Shown here: positions 1 to 5,054 of the stretch, piece by piece
Layout: the number at the start of each line of letters is the position of its first letter
Numbering within the stretch: position 1 is the first letter of the stretch
From: an uncultured Clostridia bacterium
GTDB lineage: Bacteria; Bacillota; Clostridia; Oscillospirales; Oscillospiraceae
Direction of reading: 5' to 3'
NCBI GenBank assembly: GCA_946539175.1
Contig: CAMNHH010000112.1
Location: 1 to 6,986, forward strand
Length of the DNA stretch: 6,986 nucleotides
Program-made: the position numbers and the translations under genes
The notes under the pieces: model-generated
Databases searched by the model: none
Seen by the model: the letters and a program-made list of their open reading frames with translations, nothing else
What the model was told of the DNA's origin: nothing

Positions 1-1
1 C

Positions 2-1123
2 GGTCTCTCCTCCGGCAGTATCGGCGCCAAGGGAGAGGGCGGCGGCAGCGAGCCCGCGGAGCCCGAGCCGGGCGTCGATCCGGCGCCCCCCGAACCGGAT
101 CCCGAGACCATCGTCGTTCCCGACCCGGCCCAGCCCCTGCTGCTGACCGCCGCCGAGTGGAAGGACAACGACAACTGGCCCTTCTTCACCAATCTGGTGA
201 ATACGGGCGCCGTCGCCTTCCCCAGCTTCGGCCTGGATCCCCGGAACCGGATCGAGGTCCGGCTCAACACCGGGGCCAACGAGACCGTGACCCTGCTGGA
301 CGCGGAGGGCAGCGTCCTCTGGACCGCCCGCAGCGACAAAAACGGCGTGGCCTATCTCTTCTGGCCCGAGGGCCGGAGCCCCGACCGGGTGGTCTGGGGG
401 GAGCAGTCCGCTCCCGTGCAGGCGCCGGAGGCCGGCGGCGACCCCCAGGGGGAAACCGTCATGCGGCCCATGGAGACGCTGCGTCTGGAGGGCAGCTCCG
501 CCGGCCCCGCCCCCGCCGGGACCCAGGTGATGTTCATCCTGGACACCACCGGCTCCATGGGGGATGAGCTGGCCTATTTGCAGAAGGATTTCTCCGCCAT
601 CACGGATCGGGTGGACGGAGACATCCGCTGGGCCGTTAGCTTCTACCGGGACGAGGGGGACGACTACGTCACCCGCCACAGCGAGTTCACCAACGACGCC
701 GCGGCCCTCCAGGCCAAAATCAACGCCGAGTACGCCGACGGCGGCGGGGACACCCCCGAGGCCGTGGCCCAGGTGCTGACGGAGTGCCTGACCCGGCGGG
801 AGGACTGGGACGAGAACGCGGTGAAGCTGGCCTTTCTGATCTTCGACGCCCCGCCCCACGGGGGGAAGGACGAGGAGCTGCAGGCCGCCGTCAGGGCCGC
901 CGCGGCCCGGGGCATCCGGCTGATCCCCGTGGTGGCCTCCAACGCCGAGCGGGATACGGAGCTCTTCGGACGGGCTCTGGCCATCCTCACCGGCGGCACC
1001 TACGTCTTTCTGACCGACGACTCCGGCATCGGTGAATCCCACCTGGAGCCCATCGTGGGCAGCTACACCGTGGAAAAGCTCCAGGATCTGATCGTCCGTC
1101 TGATCCAGGAGCGCCAGGCCTGA
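2..1123 (+). CDS. von Willebrand factor A (MIDAS) domain protein, 5'-truncated
   Basis: The reading frame is open from base 2 to the TGA at 1121-1123, so the gene starts upstream of the window; the GTG at 197 is internal and has no good ribosome site. The visible part begins with a Gly/Ser then Pro/Glu-rich spacer (bases 2-140), typical of a linker in an exported or surface protein. A beta-rich region follows (about 150-400; AAEWKDNDNWPFFTNLVN), then a vWA domain from about 525 to 1110. The metal-ion-dependent adhesion site is intact: DTTGS (Asp codon at 542), the Thr in GGGDT (about 740-755), and the Asp in FDAPPH (about 842-860). Such domains bind a divalent metal and a protein ligand. In clostridia, proteins of this layout are usually predicted lipoproteins or surface proteins of unknown role; the signal peptide would lie outside the window. 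Domain call confident, function unknown. Confidence 0.88.
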   Translation, partial: GLSSGSIGAKGEGGGSEPAEPEPGVDPAPPEPDPETIVVPDPAQPLLLTAAEWKDNDNWPFFTNLVNTGAVAFPSFGLDPRNRIEVRLNTGANETVTLLDAEGSVLWTARSDKNGVAYLFWPEGRSPDRVVWGEQSAPVQAPEAGGDPQGETVMRPMETLRLEGSSAGPAPAGTQVMFILDTTGSMGDELAYLQKDFSAITDRVDGDIRWAVSFYRDEGDDYVTRHSEFTNDAAALQAKINAEYADGGGDTPEAVAQVLTECLTRREDWDENAVKLAFLIFDAPPHGGKDEELQAAVRAAAARGIRLIPVVASNAERDTELFGRALAILTGGTYVFLTDDSGIGESHLEPIVGSYTVEKLQDLIVRLIQERQA

Positions 1124-1131
1124 GGCCAAAG

Positions 1132-1165
1132 GAAACAGGACCTTCCTGCGGGAAGGTCCTGTTTC
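1132..1165. terminator. Bidirectional terminator between convergent genes
   Basis: A perfect 15-bp inverted repeat, gaaacaggaccttcc (1132-1146) and ggaaggtcctgtttc (1151-1165), flanks a tgcg tetraloop. It sits between the stop of the vWA gene (1123) and the stop of the opposing permease gene (1176). The A/T bases at the stem base provide a short T run on either strand, so it probably serves both transcripts. The T run is short, so efficiency is uncertain. Confidence 0.8.
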
Positions 1166-1175
1166 GTTCCGTCAT

Positions 1176-2315
1176 TCAGAAAAACGCCCAGCGGGAGAGC
1201 AGCAGGCCGGGGATCACCACGATGGCGAAGAAGGCCCAGCTCACCAGGGTGAAGGTCTTCACGAAGGCCCCGCCCCGGCCCGGGTACTCCCGCACGTAGA
1301 TCCGGTAGTTGATGACCGAGGCCAGGGAGCCGATCAGCGAGCAGAGCCCCGCCGTGTCCGCCCCGTAGATCAGCCCCGCGAAGTTCTCCGTAAAGGGGTA
1401 CAGAACGATGGAGGCCGGCACGTTGGAGATGATCTGGCTCAGACCGATGGCCCACCAGTATTCCCGCCCGGCCACCGCCCGCTTCAGCAGGCCGGCGATC
1501 TTTTCGTTGGCGGCGATGGAGGAGGAGAAGACGAAGAAGCAGAGGAAGGTGAGGAGCAGCACGTAGTCCACCTTCCGGAAGAGCTTCCGGTCAAAGATCA
1601 GAATGGTCCCCAGCACGATGACCACCGCGGCGTACCACCGGTCCGTCCGGCTGACGATGACCCCCAGAATCAACAGGAACAGCAGGGCGTAGACGATCCG
1701 CTGCCGCTTCCGCTCCGGCGCCCAGGGGGTCTCGGCTCCGGCGGCGCTGATCTCCTCCCGGAGATCCCTCCGGTAGAGGAAGAAGACGAAGCCCGTCAGC
1801 AGGGCCGCGGACATGGCGCACAGGGGCAGCATGTGGAGCATGAAATGCCCGGCGCTGACCCCGGCCTGGCCGTAGAGGAAGAGATTCTGGGGGCTGCCGA
1901 AGGGGGTCAGCAGGCTGCCCCGGATGGCCGCGATGTTCTCCATGGAGATCACCGGCAGGATGTATTTCTCCTTGCCGCCGCTGCGGAAGAGCAGAATGGT
2001 CAGCGGCACGAAGATGATCAGCGACACGTCGTTGGTGACGAACATGGAGCTGAAAAACACCCCGAAGATCAGAAACAGGCTCAGGCTCGTCATCCGCCTC
2101 AGGCCCCCCGCCAGCCGCGCCAGGGGCCGCAGCACGTTCTCCTGCTTGAAGCCCTCCAGCACGCAGAGCATCATCAGCAGGGTCCCCAGGGTCCGCCAGT
2201 CGATGTCCTCCAGCAGCCGGGCCGAGGGAGGCGTAATGATCAGGGCTGCCGCCGCTGCCAGCAGCGACAGGCTCAGCATCAGTTCTTTTTTCAAAAACGC
2301 GAGAATCCGTTTCAT
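1176..2315 (-). CDS. SLC13/ArsB-type (ion transporter superfamily) anion permease
   Basis: A 379-residue integral membrane protein with about ten hydrophobic segments in two halves. Each half carries the signature of the ion transporter superfamily (citrate, dicarboxylate and arsenite permeases). In half one these are TNDVSLIIFVPLT (residues 94-106) followed by the re-entrant GSLLTPFGSPQNLFLY (133-148); in half two, SQIISNVPASIVL (293-305) followed by CSLIGSLASVINYRIY (325-340). A charged cytoplasmic loop (about 181-206) separates the halves. The SNVP and TND hairpins bind anion and Na+ or H+ in characterised relatives. The substrate cannot be read from sequence; small organic or inorganic anions are plausible. 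The start is set at 2315 because GGAGG lies 6 nt upstream of that ATG; the longer frame to 2399 would extend past the -10 box and has no ribosome site. It is monocistronic and divergent from the amidohydrolase. Confidence 0.85.
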   Translation of the reverse strand: MKRILAFLKKELMLSLSLLAAAAALIITPPSARLLEDIDWRTLGTLLMMLCVLEGFKQENVLRPLARLAGGLRRMTSLSLFLIFGVFFSSMFVTNDVSLIIFVPLTILLFRSGGKEKYILPVISMENIAAIRGSLLTPFGSPQNLFLYGQAGVSAGHFMLHMLPLCAMSAALLTGFVFFLYRRDLREEISAAGAETPWAPERKRQRIVYALLFLLILGVIVSRTDRWYAAVVIVLGTILIFDRKLFRKVDYVLLLTFLCFFVFSSSIAANEKIAGLLKRAVAGREYWWAIGLSQIISNVPASIVLYPFTENFAGLIYGADTAGLCSLIGSLASVINYRIYVREYPGRGGAFVKTFTLVSWAFFAIVVIPGLLLSRWAFF

Positions 2316-2354
2316 GGGCCGCCTCCGCAAGTTCTTTTGGAAATCATGTTTCAT

Positions 2355-2363
2355 ATTATAGCA
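2355..2363 (-). promoter_or_regulatory. Extended -10 promoter of the anion permease
   Basis: On the - strand the sequence reads TGCTATAAT, a perfect TATAAT at 2360-2355 preceded by the TGn extension. No good -35 is seen at 17 nt, which is normal for extended -10 promoters. Transcription would begin near 2348, leaving a leader of about 33 nt before the ATG at 2315 with its GGAGG site. Confidence 0.65.
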
Positions 2364-2391
2364 TACCGGCGGGAGAAAGCACAGTCTTTTC

Positions 2392-2420
2392 TTGCCCAAT
2401 GGCTAAAAATATGCTACAAT
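2392..2420 (+). promoter_or_regulatory. Sigma-A promoter of the amidohydrolase
   Basis: TTGCCC (2392-2397), a 17-nt spacer and TACAAT (2415-2420), with TGC just before the -10 (extended type). It is followed by GGGAGG (2432-2437), 8 nt before the ATG at 2446. The start site would fall near 2427, leaving a very short untranslated leader. It is divergent from the permease promoter, with the -10 boxes about 55 bp apart, so one regulator could act on both. Confidence 0.65.
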
Positions 2421-2445
2421 CAAAGAAAAAAGGGAGGCGCGAGCC

Positions 2446-3837
2446 ATGGCAAGCGTGCTTTTGCGAAACATCCGCAGTCTGGTGAGCTGCGACGACGAGG
2501 ATCGCGTGTATCGGGGGGCGGACCTGCTGGTACGGGACGGGGTAATCGCCGCCATCGGCAAAAATCTGCCGGACCGGGCCGACGAGGAGCTGGACTGCTC
2601 CCGGATGCTCTGCTATCCGGGCCTGATCAACACCCACCACCATCTGTACCAGCAGTTCTCCCGGAATCTGCCCGCGGTGCAGAATCTGGAGCTCTTCGAC
2701 TGGCTCCGGGCCCTCTATGAGATCTGGAAGAATCTGGATGAAGAGCTGGTGCGCCTGTCCTCCCTGACGGGCATGGGGGAGCTGATGAAAAACGGCTGCA
2801 CCACCTGCTTTGACCACCACTACGTTTTCCCCCGGGGCAGCGGGGATCTGCTGGCCGCCCAGTTTTCGGCGGCCGATACCCTGGGCATCCGCTTTGCCGC
2901 CAGCCGGGGCAGCATGGATCTGAGCCGCAAGGACGGGGGGCTGCCCCCGGATTCCGTGGTCCAGACCGTGGACGAGATCCTCACAGACTGCGACGACGCC
3001 ATCTCCCGCTGGCACGATCCCGGCTTTGGCTCCATGCGGACCGTGGCCCTGGCTCCCTGTTCCCCCTTCTCCGTGTCGGAGACCCTGCTGCGGGAGAGCG
3101 CAAAGCTGGCCCGGCAGCGGGGCGTGCGGCTCCACACCCACCTCTGCGAGACCAGGGACGAGGAGCGCTTTACCCTGGAGCGCTTTGGCCTGCGGCCTCT
3201 GGCCTACATGGAGTCCCTGGGCTGGGTGGGCCCGGACGTGTGGTACGCCCACGGCATCCACTTCAACGACGAGGAGCTCCGCCTGCTGGCCCGGACCGGC
3301 ACCGGCGTGGCCCACTGCCCCGGCTCCAATATGAAGCTCTCCTCCGGCGTGGCCCGACTGCCGGAGCTGCTGGCTCTGGGGGTCCCGGTGGGCCTGGCGG
3401 TGGACGGCTCCGCCTCCCAGGACGGCTCGGATCTGCTGGAGGAGATCCGCCTCTGCTATCTGCTGCACCGGCTGAGCTGGAGCAGCCGGGCGCCCTCCGG
3501 CTATGAGATCCTGAAGCTGGCCACCCGGGGCGGCGCACGACTCCTGGGCCGGACGGACGTCGGCCTGCTGGCGGTGGGCAAGTGCGCCGACCTCTTTTTG
3601 ATCGACTGCCGGAAGCCGGAGCTGGCGGGCGCCCTGGAGGATCCCAAGAGCCTGCTGGCCACCGTGGGCTTCCGCCAGCCGGTGGACTACACCATGGTCA
3701 ACGGCAAATTCACCGTCCGCGAGGGCCGTCTCTGCGGTCTGGACGAGCAGCGCCTGGCCCAGGAGGCCGATCGGGCCTGCCGGGCCTATCTGGCCCGGGC
3801 GGTCCGGGACGGATCCGCCGCTTTGCGCCATGCATAA
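2446..3837 (+). CDS. Amidohydrolase, probable 8-oxoguanine deaminase
   Basis: A 463-residue cytoplasmic metal-dependent deaminase of the amidohydrolase superfamily (TRZ/ATZ branch). It has a small N-terminal beta sandwich, then a TIM barrel carrying the metal site: the HxH of NTHHH (H64, H66), HTHLCE (H232 metal, E235 catalytic), H269 in YAHGIHF, and D320 in AVDGSASQDGSD. The sandwich closes at the C-terminus (VGKCADLFLIDC, about 377-388). The stretch FSRNLPAVQNLELFDWLRALYEIW (about 71-94), whose first part follows the HxH, is the pattern I associate with 8-oxoguanine deaminases, which convert 8-oxoguanine to urate. Related guanine or triazine deaminases remain possible. The start is fixed by GGGAGG 8 nt upstream. 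Its stop is only 8 nt before the -35 of the met leader and no terminator lies between, so its transcript probably runs into the met attenuator. Confidence 0.82.
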   Translation: MASVLLRNIRSLVSCDDEDRVYRGADLLVRDGVIAAIGKNLPDRADEELDCSRMLCYPGLINTHHHLYQQFSRNLPAVQNLELFDWLRALYEIWKNLDEELVRLSSLTGMGELMKNGCTTCFDHHYVFPRGSGDLLAAQFSAADTLGIRFAASRGSMDLSRKDGGLPPDSVVQTVDEILTDCDDAISRWHDPGFGSMRTVALAPCSPFSVSETLLRESAKLARQRGVRLHTHLCETRDEERFTLERFGLRPLAYMESLGWVGPDVWYAHGIHFNDEELRLLARTGTGVAHCPGSNMKLSSGVARLPELLALGVPVGLAVDGSASQDGSDLLEEIRLCYLLHRLSWSSRAPSGYEILKLATRGGARLLGRTDVGLLAVGKCADLFLIDCRKPELAGALEDPKSLLATVGFRQPVDYTMVNGKFTVREGRLCGLDEQRLAQEADRACRAYLARAVRDGSAALRHA

Positions 3838-3845
3838 AAAACCAC

Positions 3846-3874
3846 TTGACAAACGGCAAAGCCAGTGCTATAAT
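3846..3874 (+). promoter_or_regulatory. Perfect-consensus promoter of the met operon
   Basis: TTGACA (3846-3851), exactly 17 nt, and TATAAT (3869-3874), with TGC in front of the -10 making it extended as well. Both hexamers are full sigma-A consensus. Transcription should start near A3881. So strong a promoter suggests that control is exerted after initiation, which fits the attenuator that follows. Confidence 0.9.
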
Positions 3875-3906
3875 CCGTGCAACACAGAGGAAAGGAGAAC
3901 CGGAAG

Positions 3907-4023
3907 ATGAAGCCATTCCGTTTCGCGGAATCCATGATGATGGGCAGGATGTGCATGTTCAGCATGTGCATGGCTTTGCGTGCGCTTCCTTCCGATCTGT
4001 TCTCCGGTTCACCGTGCCCGTAG
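3907..4023 (+). CDS. Met-rich leader peptide (38 aa) of the met attenuator
   Basis: A 38-codon ORF with GGAG (3894-3897) 9 nt before its ATG and a UAG stop at 4021-4023. It contains 8 Met, of which 7 lie in residues 10-22 (MMMGRMCMFSMCM), with Cys at 16 and 21 inside the run. The run is followed by an ordinary-looking tail that overlaps the antiterminator segment. There is no membrane segment or known domain. The ORF lies wholly between a strong promoter and an intrinsic terminator, directly upstream of methionine transport genes. The Met/Cys codons are therefore best read as a sensor of charged tRNA-Met (possibly also tRNA-Cys) by ribosome stalling, with no function needed for the peptide itself. 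Not a known family; call rests on position and composition. Confidence 0.75.
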   Translation: MKPFRFAESMMMGRMCMFSMCMALRALPSDLFSGSPCP

Positions 4024-4054
4024 ACGCCGCCCCCGGCGCCTGACCCAGTGATCC

Positions 4055-4094
4055 ACACCGGAAGACCTCATCGGAGGACTTCCGGTGTTTTTTT
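4055..4094 (+). terminator. Attenuator terminator before metQ
   Basis: acaccggaag (4055-4064) pairs perfectly with cttccggtgt (4079-4088). Inside this are an A-A mismatch, a further 4-bp stem (4066-4069 with 4074-4077) and an atcg loop. A run of seven T (4088-4094) follows. It lies 45 nt before the metQ start, so it must be bypassed for the operon to be expressed. Its 5' arm and apical bases can instead pair with 3989-4008. Confidence 0.92.
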
Positions 4095-4139
4095 CATGGT
4101 TTCGCGCATAATTATTATATCATCAAGGAGGAACCCATC

Positions 4140-4997
4140 ATGAAGCATCCCGTCATTTCCCGTATCCTGCCGGTCATTCTGGCCCTGGCCATTCTGTTTT
4201 CCCTGGCCGCCTGCTCCAACAAGGAGGAAGGTCTCACCGTGGCCATCCCCAACGACACCACCAACGAAGCCCGGGCCCTGCTGCTGCTGGAGAACCTGGG
4301 ACTGATCCGCCTGAAGGATGGCGCGGGCATCACCGCCACCCCCCTGGATATTACAGAAAATCCCCACAATCTCCAGTTCCGGGAGGTGGAAGCGGCCCAG
4401 CTCCCCAACATCCTGCAGGACGTGGATTACGCCGTCATCAACTCCAACTACGCAATCGCGGCGAAGCTGAATCCCACCCGGGACGCCCTGGGTCTTGAAA
4501 ACTCCTCCTCCGCCTACAGCAACATTCTGGCGGTGAAGGAGAGCCGGGAGCAGGAGCCCCTGATCCTGGCTCTGAAGGCCGCCCTGGAAAGCCAACAGTG
4601 CGCCGACTTCATCGCCTCCGGCTACGACGGCGCCGTGGTCTCTGTGGTGGAGCATCCCACCGACGGCTACGATCCGGCCCTGGACTACGCCGCCCTTGCG
4701 GGGCAGAAGATCTCCGTGGCCGCCTCTCCCACGCCCCACGCGGAGATTCTGGCGGTGGCCAAGGAGATCCTGGCCGCCAGGGACATCACCCTGGAGATCC
4801 GGGAATTCACCGACTACGTCCAGCCCAACAACGTGGTGGACAGCGGGGAAATCGACGCCAACTACTTCCAGCACCTCCCCTACCTGGAGGACTTCAACCG
4901 GGAGAACGGCACCCACGTCGTCTCCGTCTCCGCCGTCCACGTGGAGCCCCTGGGCGTCTACGGCGGCAGACAGTCCAGCCTGGACCCCCTCAAATGA
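4140..4997 (+). CDS. metQ: MetQ-family methionine-binding lipoprotein, circularly permuted
   Basis: A 285-residue substrate-binding lipoprotein for a methionine ABC importer, exported and anchored outside the membrane. A signal peptide ends in the lipobox SLAAC with C25 lipidated. The order of the mature domain is unusual. Residues 32-170 match what is normally the C-terminal part (TVAIPNDTTNEARALLLL, LKDGAGITAT, ENPHNL, EAAQLPNILQDVDYAVINSNYA, GYDGAVV). Residues 171-188 are a linker. Residues 189-285 match what is normally the N-terminal part (ISVAASPTPHAEIL, FTDYVQPNNVVDSGEIDANYFQHLPYLEDF, VHVEPLGVY, SSLDPLK). In canonical MetQ the final SLD segment runs straight on into the VAIPND strand, so nothing obvious is missing or duplicated, and total length is normal for the family. 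The start has AAGGAGG (4125-4131) at 8 nt spacing. It is the first gene of the operon, with metN 57 nt downstream. Family call sure; permutation judged from remembered family motifs, not an alignment. Confidence 0.9.
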   Translation: MKHPVISRILPVILALAILFSLAACSNKEEGLTVAIPNDTTNEARALLLLENLGLIRLKDGAGITATPLDITENPHNLQFREVEAAQLPNILQDVDYAVINSNYAIAAKLNPTRDALGLENSSSAYSNILAVKESREQEPLILALKAALESQQCADFIASGYDGAVVSVVEHPTDGYDPALDYAALAGQKISVAASPTPHAEILAVAKEILAARDITLEIREFTDYVQPNNVVDSGEIDANYFQHLPYLEDFNRENGTHVVSVSAVHVEPLGVYGGRQSSLDPLK

Positions 4998-5014
4998 TCC
5001 AAACCAAACAGAGT

Positions 5015-5041
5015 CCCCGGCAGCCCAAGGGCTTGCCGGGG
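5015..5041 (+). other. Intercistronic RNA hairpin between metQ and metN
   Basis: ccccggca (5015-5022) pairs with tgccgggg (5034-5041). Three more pairs inside (gcc 5023-5025 with ggc 5030-5032) leave one bulged T (5033) and a caag loop. No T run follows, so it is not an obvious terminator. It lies 17 nt after the metQ stop and 2 nt before the metN Shine-Dalgarno (ggagg 5044-5048). It may stabilise the metQ mRNA end or dampen metN translation, so that more binding protein than transporter is made. Confidence 0.6.
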
Positions 5042-5054
5042 TCGGAGGAAATCC

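Larger units (their letters stand above)
3881..4095 (+). promoter_or_regulatory. Methionine-codon attenuator leader RNA upstream of metQ
   Basis: A leader of about 214 nt between promoter and terminator. Three competing segments are visible. Segment 1 (3899-3907, accggaaga) lies between the leader Shine-Dalgarno and AUG. Segment 2 (3989-4008) lies after the last Met codon. Segment 3 (4057-4077) is the terminator's 5' arm and apical part; it begins with the same 9 bases as segment 1. Segments 2 and 3 can form 17 pairs: 3989-3996 with 4070-4077, 3999-4001 with 4064-4066, and 4003-4008 with 4057-4062. This excludes the terminator. Segment 1 can pair with 3999-4008 and so protect the terminator. 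A ribosome halted at Met codons (3934-3972) leaves segment 2 free; one at the UAG (4021) should cover its 3' part. I see no S-box or T-box consensus. Pairings were traced by hand and no energies computed. Confidence 0.75.

Noticed and set aside
197..199. GTG at 197 as the start of the vWA protein
   Set aside because: The frame is open to the window edge, family-like sequence (AAEWKDNDNWPFFTNLVN) precedes it, and no Shine-Dalgarno is near.
2316..2399. N-terminal extension of the anion permease to an ATG at 2399
   Set aside because: It would start upstream of the TATAAT box, lacks a ribosome site, and adds a non-family segment; the ATG at 2315 has GGAGG at 6 nt.
1833..2720. Long + strand open frame (295 codons) across the permease and divergent promoters
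   Set aside because: It crosses both promoters and two opposite genes, and its Gln/His-rich translation has no domain.
2356..3852. Long - strand open frame (498 codons) opposite the amidohydrolase
   Set aside because: It mirrors the real gene in a GC-rich sequence, is rich in Gly, Ala, Gln and His without domain motifs, and the + strand frame has all catalytic residues, a promoter and a ribosome site.
3881..4095. S-box (SAM-I) riboswitch or Met T-box in the met leader
   Set aside because: I looked for the S-box core (AGAGaGGTGGAGGGA, GATGAAACCC, GGCAACC type elements) and the T-box AGGGTGGNACCGCG motif; neither is present, and a translated Met ORF fills the space.
4093..4121. Second promoter between the attenuator terminator and metQ
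   Set aside because: The AT-rich stretch cataattattatatcat has -10-like bases but the best -35 (TTCATG) matches poorly, so I do not call it.
4140..4997. Explaining the odd MetQ order by a frameshift or two fused gene fragments
   Set aside because: The frame is continuous, total length is normal, each canonical part occurs once, and the break points are adjacent in the canonical chain, which fits permutation better than fusion of fragments.
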